In this document: piece by piece, positions 1-7,718 of the stretch
Position numbering within the stretch: position 1 is the first letter of the stretch
Layout: each line of letters begins with the position of its first letter
Assembly: GCA_003695105.1 (NCBI GenBank)
Contig: RFIZ01000050.1
Location: 1 to 19,990 of the forward strand
Origin: Fidelibacterota bacterium
Lineage (GTDB): Bacteria > Fidelibacterota > Marinisomatia > Marinisomatales > J089
Direction of reading: 5' to 3'
Length of the DNA: 19,990 nt
Made by a program: the position numbers and the translations under genes
The notes under the pieces: model-generated
What the model was told of the DNA's origin: nothing
Database searches by the model: none
The model's input: only the letters and a program-made list of their open reading frames with translations

Positions 1-765
1 ATCATGAACCTGGTGAGCAATGCAGTCAAATTCACCGATACCGGCGGCGTAACCGTCCGGGTGAACAGCACCGGGGAGGAAACCCGGCTGGACGTGATCG
101 ATACCGGAATCGGAATCCCGGAAGACCGGATCGACCATATCTTTCGCGAATTCCAGCAGGTCGATTCCAGCACCAGCCGGAAATACGGCGGTACCGGTCT
201 GGGTCTGGCCATCAGCTATTCGCTCTGCGAACTGATGGGCTATCACCTGTCCGTGACCAGTCAGCCGGGTTCCGGGTCCACCTTTACGATTCAAATCCCT
301 CCGGCCACACTTTCGGAGACACCCGCGGAGACGGCCTCCGGCGCCGGCAAAAGCGCCGGAACACTGGCCGGGAAGCAGCTGGTCATCATTGAAGATGAAG
401 AAGACGCCCGGGAGATTCTCCACCAGTATCTGGCCGGATCCGGCTGCAAACTGAAAGACGCTTCCACCGGGAAGACGGGCATCGCCCTGGTTCACAAGGT
501 CAAGCCGGACGCGATCATCCTGGACATGAAGCTTCCGGATATCTCCGGGCAGGAAGTGTACCGGCAAATCCGGGCTTCCTCTCCGGTGCCGATCGTGGTC
601 ATCAGCGTCGAACCGGAACACCTGAAATTCGACGATGACGCAGCCGTCACTCTCGTGACCAAACCGGTGGAAAAGGATCAATTGATCGGAATTCTTTCCT
701 CCCTCTTTTCAGAAAATTCGGTTAATTTAGCTCAAACCAGCGGGGAGGATTCCGGTTCGTCATGA
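1..765 (+). CDS. Hybrid sensor histidine kinase, C-terminal part (HATPase + receiver), 5' truncated
   Basis: Only the last 254 codons lie in the window. The reading frame is open from base 1, so the N-terminal sensor and the HisKA phospho-acceptor helix are outside. Numbering from the window edge, the ATPase domain shows the N box (MNLVSNAVKFTD, about 2-13), the G1 box DTGIGIP (34-40), an F-box-like FREFQQVD (48-55) and the G2 box GGTGLGL (63-69), so the ATP-binding core is intact. After a Ser/Ala/Gly-rich linker comes a receiver domain (about 126-236) with acidic residues EDEED, phospho-acceptor Asp175 in the ILDMKLPD context, and Lys221 in TKPVE. The protein should autophosphorylate and pass phosphate to its own receiver, then to an HPt domain; the next gene encodes one. 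The gene ends 21 bases before that gene, with the same orientation. The signal it senses cannot be known from this fragment. Confidence 0.93.
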   Translation: MMNLVSNAVKFTDTGGVTVRVNSTGEETRLDVIDTGIGIPEDRIDHIFREFQQVDSSTSRKYGGTGLGLAISYSLCELMGYHLSVTSQPGSGSTFTIQIPPATLSETPAETASGAGKSAGTLAGKQLVIIEDEEDAREILHQYLAGSGCKLKDASTGKTGIALVHKVKPDAIILDMKLPDISGQEVYRQIRASSPVPIVVISVEPEHLKFDDDAAVTLVTKPVEKDQLIGILSSLFSENSVNLAQTSGEDSGSS

Positions 766-786
766 TATCAAGGCTTTCTTTCTGAG

Positions 787-2322
787 ATGTACGACCTGAA
801 ACAGCATTTTCTGGATCGACTGGGCACTCATATCGATGCTTTGCATTCCGCCCAAAAAGCATTCCTCAGCGGCTCCGACGACGCAGTGGAATCCATCCGG
901 CGGATCGCCCATTCCCTGAAAGGGTCGGGCGGCACCTATGGTTTTCCGTCGGTGACGGAACTGGCACAGTCGGTGGAGGAGGCGCCGGCGGAGGAACTGG
1001 AATCCGCTTTACGCGCCCTGCTGGACCACCTCATTTCCCTCCGCACTTCTTCCCGCGGCGATAAATCCGTCATCCTGATCGTTGAGGACTCTCCGGAAGA
1101 TCAGGCCATTTTACAGGCCATTTTTCCCGAATCAGACTATCGGGTTTATGTGGCCGGAACGGCCGCCGAAGCGCAGGAGATCCTGACCCGCCATTCGATT
1201 CATATCATATTACTGGATTTAATCCTGCCCGACTCCGACGGTCGGAATCTGCTGGTAAAATTCAGGGAAAGTCCCCAGACTGTTCACACACCTGTCATCA
1301 TTCTCAGCGCCAAAGACTCCCCCCAGACCAAAACGGAGTGTTTCGCTCTGGGCGCCAACGAATATTTCGTCAAGCCGGTGGATGCGGAGGTTCTGGCCAC
1401 GGCCGTCCGGGCCAAACTGGATCAGGCGCAAAAAATCAAAAGCGAACTTCGGATCGATGCACTCACGGAACTGCCCAACCGGGCGGCTTTGCAGGAGGAA
1501 TTTCTCCGGTACAAGGCCCAGTCCCAACGGCATGAAACTCCCTTGTCCCTGGCCATGCTGGATCTGGACCACTTCAAGCAGGTGAACGACACCTATGGTC
1601 ATTTGATCGGCGACCAGGTATTACAATATTTCAGCCGCCATCTGGTGCGCAGTCTCCGTAAGTCGGATTTTGTGGCCCGCTGGGGCGGAGAAGAATTCGT
1701 GGCTTTGCTGCATAACAGCACCCCCGAAGGAGGTCAGGGCGCTCTGGAAAAACTGGCCCGGCGACTGAAGGAGAAACCCTTCCAGTCCACCGGAGACGCT
1801 GCGGTCACCATTCCCATTACCTTTTCCGCCGGAATCACGGAAGTCACGGCCACCAAGTCCATCAATGACGCCATCTCCGATGCAGATGAACTTCTCTATC
1901 TGGGAAAACATTCCGGCCGGGACCAAATTCTGACCCGAAAGAGCGATATAAAAGAGCGGCCCCGATCCATCCTGGTGGCCGAAGACGATGAACTGACGGC
2001 TGATTTCATCCTGCACCGGCTGAAAAAGTCCGGCTACGAAATCACCCATTATGCCAACGGAGCCGAAGCCCTGAAATCCGCCCAGTCCAACACGTTCGAT
2101 CTCATCATTCTGGACGTGAAAATGCCCGGTATGGACGGCTTCGAGGTCCTGCGCAATCTGCGGAAAGACAGCCGCAACAATTCCGTTCCCATCATTATGC
2201 TCACCTCCATGGGGCGGGAAAACGACATCGTCAAGGGCCTGGACTGGGGGGCCAACGACTATATGCTGAAACCGTTTTCCGCCACCGAACTGCTGGCCCG
2301 GATCCACCGGCTGCTGAAATGA
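787..2322 (+). CDS. HPt-REC-GGDEF-REC diguanylate cyclase response regulator
   Basis: This 511-residue cytoplasmic protein has four modules. An N-terminal HPt domain (about 1-90) carries the phospho-accepting His42 in AHSLKGSGG. A first receiver (about 95-210) has Glu100-Asp101, Asp144 in LLDLILPD and Lys196. A GGDEF domain (about 222-385) has the active-site GGEEF at 300-304 and an RxxD product-inhibition site at 291-294, exactly five residues upstream. A second receiver (about 393-511) has Asp443 in ILDVKMPG and Lys495. With the signature residues present, it should make c-di-GMP from two GTP, with output controlled by phosphorylation and product inhibition. An HPt fused in cis to a cyclase would let the upstream hybrid kinase hand phosphate directly to this protein. 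No EAL or HD-GYP domain is seen. The ATG at 787 has only a weak ribosome site. The stop overlaps the next start as ATGA. Confidence 0.95.
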   Translation: MYDLKQHFLDRLGTHIDALHSAQKAFLSGSDDAVESIRRIAHSLKGSGGTYGFPSVTELAQSVEEAPAEELESALRALLDHLISLRTSSRGDKSVILIVEDSPEDQAILQAIFPESDYRVYVAGTAAEAQEILTRHSIHIILLDLILPDSDGRNLLVKFRESPQTVHTPVIILSAKDSPQTKTECFALGANEYFVKPVDAEVLATAVRAKLDQAQKIKSELRIDALTELPNRAALQEEFLRYKAQSQRHETPLSLAMLDLDHFKQVNDTYGHLIGDQVLQYFSRHLVRSLRKSDFVARWGGEEFVALLHNSTPEGGQGALEKLARRLKEKPFQSTGDAAVTIPITFSAGITEVTATKSINDAISDADELLYLGKHSGRDQILTRKSDIKERPRSILVAEDDELTADFILHRLKKSGYEITHYANGAEALKSAQSNTFDLIILDVKMPGMDGFEVLRNLRKDSRNNSVPIIMLTSMGRENDIVKGLDWGANDYMLKPFSATELLARIHRLLK

Positions 2323-2684
2323 AGACCGTATTGCTCATCGACGACGATGAAGATATTCGTTTCATCGTGGATACGATTCTCAACGCCGCGGAAGATTTCA
2401 CCTGTCACACCGCCTCCAACCGACAGGAGGGAGTCCGTCTGGCCCAATCCCTGCGCCCGGATCTGATCCTGCTGGACGTGGTGCTGGGAACCGACCGGGG
2501 CGAGGAAGTCTATCAGGATCTCCGGTCCCGGGAGGAAACCCGCCCCATTCCCATCGTGTTTCTGACCGGCTCCACCCGACCGGAAGACAATGACCGCCTG
2601 CTCCGGCTGGGAGCGGCGGGTCTGATTGCCAAACCCTTCCAACCCGATCATCTGATAGATACCCTCCGCTCCTATCTGGCATGA
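2319..2684 (+). CDS. Stand-alone response regulator receiver (CheY-like)
   Basis: This is a 121-residue protein consisting only of a receiver domain. Visible landmarks are the acidic pocket DDDED (8-12), phospho-acceptor Asp53 in LLDVVLG, the conserved Thr in FLTGS (83) and Lys105 in AKPFQ. It lacks an output domain and so probably acts through protein contact or as a phosphate sink. Its start ATG overlaps the stop of the diguanylate cyclase gene (ATGA, 2319-2322), and its own stop overlaps the start of the HEAT-repeat gene. Translational coupling to both suggests a fixed stoichiometry with them. An inferred target is the adjacent HEAT-repeat protein or the glycosyltransferase complex; nothing in the sequence proves this. 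Confidence 0.93.
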   Translation: MKTVLLIDDDEDIRFIVDTILNAAEDFTCHTASNRQEGVRLAQSLRPDLILLDVVLGTDRGEEVYQDLRSREETRPIPIVFLTGSTRPEDNDRLLRLGAAGLIAKPFQPDHLIDTLRSYLA

Positions 2685-3763
2685 AATCCCTCCTACCGGT
2701 ATTGAACGACTATATCCGGAGCCAGGAAGCCGTCGACCTGGCTTTGCAGTTTTTGATCGTCCTGATCGCCATTCTGCTGTTTTTCGTGATCATCCTGGCC
2801 ATTATCGTTCTGGGCCTGCGCGTTAAAAACAATCGCCGGGCCCGGTTCTGGAACCGGGTTGAAGAACGCTGGACCAAACATCTGTATGACTACCTATCCG
2901 ACGACGAACCGGAATGGACCATTCCCATTCAAAAGAAAGAGCGGTTGTATTTCCTGCAGTTTCTGTTGCGGATGACGTACCGGCTCCAGGGGCAGGAGCG
3001 GGAGAAACTGGTCCAGCTGGCCCAGCCCTACCTGGCCCCCCTGGTGAAACGGACCACCCATTCATCAGCCGAAGTGCGCGCCCGGGCGATTCAAACCCTG
3101 GGCGTCTTCGGACTGCCCCAGTACGACGAAGCCATTCTGAAAGCCCTGGAAGATTCTTCCCCTGTGGTTTCCATGCTGGCGGCCCGCACCCTGGCCAACA
3201 CCCGGAATCCCAAGTATTGTCCCTCCATCTTATCTATTTTACATCGCTTCTCCTTTTGGAGCATGAATTACCTGTCGTCCATGTTGACGGCCTTTGGGCC
3301 GGACATTATTCCGGACCTGGAAAAGACGTACGGGAATCCCCGGGAACCGGTCCGGGTGCGGATCGCCTGCTGTGAAGCGCTCCGGGAATTGAACAGTCTC
3401 ACCGCCTCTCCCATTGCCGAGGCCGTCATCCGGGAGGATGCGGACCCGGATCTCACCGCCGCCTCCCTGCGTCTGTTGAAGGAAACCGGCACCGATCGGC
3501 AGGCGGACGTGGTCCGGCAACTGCTCGATTCGGATCATTTCATTCTCAGGGCTCACGCCATCTCCGCCCTGGCTGCCCTGGGGGACGAGCGGGATTTTCC
3601 CCGTCTGGAAGCCGCTCTCAATGACAATTCCAACTGGGTGGCCATTCATGCCGCCCGGGCGTTGAAAGCCCTGGGAGGAGAAGCCATACTGGAGAAAATC
3701 AGTCACTCTGCCCATCCCCGAGCCATGATGGCCCGCCAGCAACTCCGGGAACTGGAAGTATGA
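2681..3763 (+). CDS. Membrane-anchored HEAT-repeat protein in exopolysaccharide operon
   Basis: This 360-residue protein has one strong N-terminal membrane helix (about 20-47, rich in Leu/Ile/Val/Phe), followed by basic residues KNNRRAR. By the positive-inside rule the remainder is cytoplasmic. From about 85 to the end it is helical, with HEAT/PBS-lyase-like repeats visible near 125-145 (SSAEVRARAIQTLG), 157-175 (SSPVVSMLAARTLA), 221-238, 253-270, 284-302 (HFILRAHAISALAALG) and 316-333 (NWVAIHAARALKALGG). HEAT arrays are protein-binding scaffolds; no catalytic motif is seen. It is coupled by ATGA overlaps to the receiver gene before it and to the glycosyltransferase after it, so it probably docks regulator and synthase at the inner membrane. 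That role is inference. Confidence is high for the fold and low for the function. Confidence 0.85.
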   Translation: MKSLLPVLNDYIRSQEAVDLALQFLIVLIAILLFFVIILAIIVLGLRVKNNRRARFWNRVEERWTKHLYDYLSDDEPEWTIPIQKKERLYFLQFLLRMTYRLQGQEREKLVQLAQPYLAPLVKRTTHSSAEVRARAIQTLGVFGLPQYDEAILKALEDSSPVVSMLAARTLANTRNPKYCPSILSILHRFSFWSMNYLSSMLTAFGPDIIPDLEKTYGNPREPVRVRIACCEALRELNSLTASPIAEAVIREDADPDLTAASLRLLKETGTDRQADVVRQLLDSDHFILRAHAISALAALGDERDFPRLEAALNDNSNWVAIHAARALKALGGEAILEKISHSAHPRAMMARQQLRELEV

Positions 3764-5187
3764 CCATCTTCCTGCGCCTGCTGCAATTGTTGATCGAAGG
3801 ATTCAATGTCCTGGTGTTGCTCTACTTTGTATCGCTGAATTTTTTCTACCTCATGACCAGCCTGTTCGCCTTCAAAGCCCTCCGCACCTATGCCCGGCAG
3901 TTGAAGGCCATCCATATCGAAGAATTGATTGCCAGCGCCGGTGCCCCGCCCATCACCCTGATCGCCCCGGCCTATAACGAAGAACCTACCTGTGTCGCCT
4001 CCATCAAGGCCTTACTGGCCCTCAATTACCCGGAGTACGAAATCATCGTGGTCAACGACGGATCTCAGGACAAAACCGTCGAGAAACTGATCGAAGCTTT
4101 CGATCTGTCGCCGGCCAATCGGGCCCCCACGGCCAATGTACCCTCGGCGCCGGTCCGGACCGTATACCGCAGCCAGCACTACGCCAACCTGTGGGTGGTG
4201 GACAAAGAAAACGGCGGCAAAGCCGATGCTCTCAATGCCGGACTGAATTACTGTCAAACGCCCCTCTTCTGCGCCATGGACGCCGATTCCATCCTGGAGC
4301 GGGACGCCCTGATCCGGATTGCCCGTCCCTTCCTGGAAGATTCCCGCACCGTAGCCGCCGGAGGCATCATCCGGATCGTCAATGATTGTACAATCCGGGG
4401 CGGAGCCCTCACGGACATCCGGCTGCCAAAAAACTGGCTGGCGAAATTCCAGGTCCTGGAATATCTGCGGGCCTTCCTCTCCGGCCGGATGGGCTGGAGC
4501 GCCCTGGATTCCACCCTGATCATCTCCGGCGCTTTCGGAATTTTCAAACGCTCCATCGTCGTGGATGCCGGGGGATACGCCACCGACACGGTCGGAGAAG
4601 ACATGGAACTGATCGTCAAACTCCACCGCCACTGCCGGGAACAACGCATTCCCTATAAAATCTCCTTCGTTCCCGATCCGGTGGCCTGGACGGAATGTCC
4701 CGAAACCGTCAAAATTCTGGGACGCCAGCGGGATCGTTGGCAACGGGGTCTGTACGAAGTCCTGACCCGGCACCGGGTGATGTTCATGAATCCCCGGTAC
4801 GGACGGATCGGCCTGTTCGCCTATCCCTATTTCTATCTTTTGGAAATGCTGGGACCCGCCATCGAAATGCCGGGTTATGTGGTATTCCTGATTGCCGTGC
4901 TGACCGGCACGGTTTCCTATACCTATATCCTGGCCTTTTTCATGGCCGCCTTCATCTTTGGCATGGCCCTGTCCATCTTTTCGGTGGCCCTGGAAGAATT
5001 GACCTTTCGCCGGTATCCCAAAACCTCCGACCTCCTGCAATTGTTTTTCCTGGCTATCGTCGAGAATTTCGGGTATCGGCAGTTGACCATCTACTGGCGC
5101 ATCCACGGGTTTATCTCCGCGCTGCGGAACGTCCAGGGGTGGGGAAAGATGGAACGCAAAGGCTTTCATGTGGAGGAAACCGGGTGA
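3760..5187 (+). CDS. Processive family 2 glycosyltransferase (polysaccharide synthase), inner membrane
   Basis: This 475-residue protein has the layout of membrane GT2 synthases of the cellulose/PNAG/hyaluronan type. An N-terminal membrane segment (about 14-40) precedes the GT-A domain. Visible motifs are APAYNEE (69-75), VVNDGSQD (97-104), GGKADALNAG (152-161), the DxD metal site DAD (174-176), GED (279-281) as the catalytic-base TED/GED motif, and QRDRW (323-327) as the acceptor-binding QxxRW motif. C-terminal membrane helices lie at about 352-382 and 386-412. No PilZ or MshEN c-di-GMP-binding domain is attached, unlike BcsA or NfrB, so control must come from another protein. The start overlaps the HEAT gene stop (ATGA); the stop overlaps the GTG start of the YaiO-type gene. 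The sugar used cannot be told. It resembles YaiP by context. Confidence 0.93.
   Translation: MTIFLRLLQLLIEGFNVLVLLYFVSLNFFYLMTSLFAFKALRTYARQLKAIHIEELIASAGAPPITLIAPAYNEEPTCVASIKALLALNYPEYEIIVVNDGSQDKTVEKLIEAFDLSPANRAPTANVPSAPVRTVYRSQHYANLWVVDKENGGKADALNAGLNYCQTPLFCAMDADSILERDALIRIARPFLEDSRTVAAGGIIRIVNDCTIRGGALTDIRLPKNWLAKFQVLEYLRAFLSGRMGWSALDSTLIISGAFGIFKRSIVVDAGGYATDTVGEDMELIVKLHRHCREQRIPYKISFVPDPVAWTECPETVKILGRQRDRWQRGLYEVLTRHRVMFMNPRYGRIGLFAYPYFYLLEMLGPAIEMPGYVVFLIAVLTGTVSYTYILAFFMAAFIFGMALSIFSVALEELTFRRYPKTSDLLQLFFLAIVENFGYRQLTIYWRIHGFISALRNVQGWGKMERKGFHVEETG
5172..5176 (+). promoter_or_regulatory. Shine-Dalgarno site fixing GTG start at 5184
   Basis: GGAGG lies 7 bases upstream of the GTG at 5184, which opens a clear signal peptide in the frame of the YaiO-type gene. 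This decides against the longer open frame beginning near 4695, which only shadows the glycosyltransferase. Confidence 0.75.
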
Positions 5188-6491
5188 AATACGGAAAAGG
5201 ACTGTTGATTCTCCTGCTGCTACAATGGGCTCAGGCTCAATTCCCGGCCACCATGGTGGATACTCTGTTACAGACCGGGAAGTACGATGAAATTTTGCGC
5301 ATTTGTCAGTCGGAGTTGCTGGAGGATTCCACCAGTTATGAGGCCCTGTTCAACGCCGCCCGGGCGGCGGCCTTCAAACAGGACTACGACACCGCCCTGC
5401 GGTATTACGATCTGTTTTTGACGCACTATCCTCATGATCCGGACGGACACCTGGGCAAAGGCCGGGTCCTGGCCTGGAGCGGAGACTACCCCCGGGCGGA
5501 GCTGGAATTCCTGGCAGTGACCGACACCTTTCCGGACTATACCGATGCCTGGGTCGCTCTGGGGTCCCTTTACCTCTGGTGGCACCAACCCGAAAAGGCC
5601 ATTGCCGTGTACACCCGGTTACTGGAAAAAGAACCCACCAATTCCCGCTATTATTTTATCCGGGGAAAACAATACCTTGCGGTGAACGAAACCGTGGCCG
5701 CCCGCCGGGATCTGGTGCAGGCACTGAAACTGGGGTACGACCGCGATCAGGTGGATCCGCTGTTGAAAACCTTGAGCCGGCAGGTGGTGACCGACACCTG
5801 GTCGGCGGGGCTGGTGGTACAGCACGATCGTTTCCTCCCGCAAAACGAATCCTGGACGGCCCTGTCGGCCAAAGTGCTACGGAATTTTTCCCACGGCACC
5901 GGCTTGCTCTATGTCACCAACAATTCCCGCTACGGGAAACAGGATCAGGCCCTCCTGCTGGATTCCTATTTTGATCTCTGGCCCGGCGCCTATGGCAACT
6001 GGACCCACCAGGTCGCCCTGGGAGCCGACTTTTTACCGCTGAATACCTACCGGCTGGAAATCATCCAGAGCATCGGCCTCGGCTGGGAAGCTTCCGGCAG
6101 TTACGGTCACATGAATTTTCCCCACTCCAACGTCGATCTTTACAGCGTCATGGGCGGAAAATATGCCGGAAATTATTACGGTCGTCTGCGTTATCTCCTG
6201 GCAATCTCCGGACCCAACATGGATCATTCCCTGATCCTCTCCCTCCGGCGCTACCTGTCCTCAGCTTTCAATTTCGTGGACATTACCACCGGGCTGAGCA
6301 CCAAGCTGTTCAAAAATGTCTACCTGGGGGATGCTCTGTCTCAGTCCGGGAGCTATTTTGCCGTGGTGATGGTCCAGCACCGCTGGAATGGCCACTATCT
6401 TACCCAGGGCCAGTATGCCCTCCGCCAGAGCGCCACGACCCAGTTTGACTGGATGCATTCATTCCTCCTATCGGTGGATTATCTGTTTTGA
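5184..6491 (+). CDS. TPR plus YaiO-family outer-membrane beta-barrel protein
   Basis: Read from the GTG at 5184, this is a 435-residue protein. It starts with a signal peptide (MKYGKGLLILLLLQWAQA, cleavage after AQA18). TPR-like helical repeats follow at about 24-190 (for example SYEALFNAARAAAFKQDY, GHLGKGRVLAWSGDYPRAE and DAWVALGSLYLWWHQPEKA). The C-terminal half, about 203-435, alternates polar and aromatic residues as a beta-barrel does and ends in Phe (SVDYLF), the usual C-terminal signal for outer-membrane assembly. This matches the YaiO layout (periplasmic TPR plus barrel) and, in plan, the exopolysaccharide exporters NfrA, PgaA and BcsC. The likely role is passing the glucan or glycan made by the adjacent synthase through the periplasm and outer membrane. 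The GTG overlaps the synthase stop (GTGA); its stop overlaps the TTG of the next gene. Confidence 0.88.
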   Translation: MKYGKGLLILLLLQWAQAQFPATMVDTLLQTGKYDEILRICQSELLEDSTSYEALFNAARAAAFKQDYDTALRYYDLFLTHYPHDPDGHLGKGRVLAWSGDYPRAELEFLAVTDTFPDYTDAWVALGSLYLWWHQPEKAIAVYTRLLEKEPTNSRYYFIRGKQYLAVNETVAARRDLVQALKLGYDRDQVDPLLKTLSRQVVTDTWSAGLVVQHDRFLPQNESWTALSAKVLRNFSHGTGLLYVTNNSRYGKQDQALLLDSYFDLWPGAYGNWTHQVALGADFLPLNTYRLEIIQSIGLGWEASGSYGHMNFPHSNVDLYSVMGGKYAGNYYGRLRYLLAISGPNMDHSLILSLRRYLSSAFNFVDITTGLSTKLFKNVYLGDALSQSGSYFAVVMVQHRWNGHYLTQGQYALRQSATTQFDWMHSFLLSVDYLF

Positions 6492-7696
6492 ACGACGCTC
6501 CCACCTCCCGGCTGGTCCATTTGATTCGCCGTCCCATGGAAATCGTGTTCCTCCGCTATGTGGTGCTGGTGGTCGTGGCCGCTCCGATCGTGATGTGGAT
6601 TCTCTGGCTGTTTCAACCCTGCCGTCCCCTTCACTGTGTCATTGTGGACAAATCGTCTCTGGATGAAACCGGCCATGAACATACCTCCCTCACCTGGGTT
6701 CTGGATCATGACAAATATGTCAGCTCCCAAGGCTATTTTTTCCGTCCGGGAGAGGATTATTACGGCTTTCACGGCCATGCGGACAACACCTTTACCATCA
6801 ATGATCTGGACGGTTTGAGTGATTCCGGCCGGGCGGAACTGGCTCGCACAGCCGATCTGGCTTATTTCGCTGAATCCTATGGAGTGTATGAACGGGACTG
6901 GTATCATGTATCCCGGTCACCGCCCCGCCTGATCTACGGGGGACTGTCCGACGGAGACCTGGACTTTATGCGCCGCATGGACGAAGCCGGAAAGCTGGTG
7001 ATCGCCGAATTCAGCTTTCTCTCTCCCCCTACCACCCGGAAGCGGCGGGAGGCCGTGGAAGCGCTCTATCATCTTCATTCCACGGGCTGGACCGGTCGCT
7101 TTTTCGAATCCCTGGACACCCTGAAAAGTGGGGAACTTCCGTACTGGGTTACGTTGCTGTACCAACGCCAGCACCCGGGAGAGTGGCCCTTTCAAGGCGC
7201 CGGTATCGTTCTGGTCAATCCACGGGGTGAGATCGTGATCCTGGACAGCCAACGCCATTTGAAAACTCCGGTACCGGTGATTCTCACCACCGAAGACTAT
7301 CAGGAAACATTCAAATTGCCGGCCTGGATTCCGTACCCTTTCTGGTTCGATATCACCTTCCCCGCCGACACGTCCAGTCAGGCCATCTCCATGTTCCATT
7401 TACCGGTCAATGCCGCGGGGGATTCCCTCCTGCAGGCCCACCACATTCCGGAAAACTTTCCGGCTGTTATCCTGCATGGAGACCATCCCTTACGCTTTGT
7501 CTATCTCTGCGGTGACTTTTCCGACAATCCGGTGCCTCCCTCGGCCGCTTTCTTCCGGGGGATTCACTGGTTCCAGACCTTTTTCCACAATCCCCGGGTC
7601 TTATCTGACCGTCGGGGATTTTTCTGGGAGTTCTATCTCCCTCTCATCTCCCATCTGGTCCGGGGAGCCCTGGACCAAGCCTCCGGATCTTCCTGA
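6488..7696 (+). CDS. Membrane-anchored periplasmic protein of unrecognised family, last gene of the exopolysaccharide operon
   Basis: I do not recognise this 402-residue protein. One N-terminal helix (about 20-42, LRYVVLVVVAAPIVMWILW) follows basic residues, so the remainder is probably periplasmic and anchored in the inner membrane. The soluble part is rich in Trp, Tyr, Phe, His and Asp, as in carbohydrate-active proteins. Recognisable stretches are HTSLTWVLDHDKYV, RPGEDYYGFHG, GKLVIAEFSFLSPPTTRKRR, STGWTGRFFESLD and FAVILHG-like segments near the end. Alternating hydrophobic strands suggest an alpha/beta hydrolase-like or sugar-modifying fold, but no catalytic motif can be assigned. The start is TTG at 6488, overlapping the YaiO-type stop (TTGA); an ATG at 6537 is the alternative and would keep the helix. 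Position as the last coupled gene points to polymer modification, trimming or export. That role is inference. Confidence 0.72.
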   Translation: MNDAPTSRLVHLIRRPMEIVFLRYVVLVVVAAPIVMWILWLFQPCRPLHCVIVDKSSLDETGHEHTSLTWVLDHDKYVSSQGYFFRPGEDYYGFHGHADNTFTINDLDGLSDSGRAELARTADLAYFAESYGVYERDWYHVSRSPPRLIYGGLSDGDLDFMRRMDEAGKLVIAEFSFLSPPTTRKRREAVEALYHLHSTGWTGRFFESLDTLKSGELPYWVTLLYQRQHPGEWPFQGAGIVLVNPRGEIVILDSQRHLKTPVPVILTTEDYQETFKLPAWIPYPFWFDITFPADTSSQAISMFHLPVNAAGDSLLQAHHIPENFPAVILHGDHPLRFVYLCGDFSDNPVPPSAAFFRGIHWFQTFFHNPRVLSDRRGFFWEFYLPLISHLVRGALDQASGSS

Positions 7697-7718
7697 TTAC
7701 CTCCCCCGGCAGACGCTT

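Noticed and set aside
4012..5169. 385-codon open frame on the minus strand
   Set aside because: Antisense shadow of the GT2 synthase; its translation is rich in Gly, Gln and His with no domain, as expected from GC-rich codon use.
7697..7718. Expected terminator between the convergent operon end and lipoprotein gene
   Set aside because: No stem-loop with a U tract can be seen in the 22-base gap.
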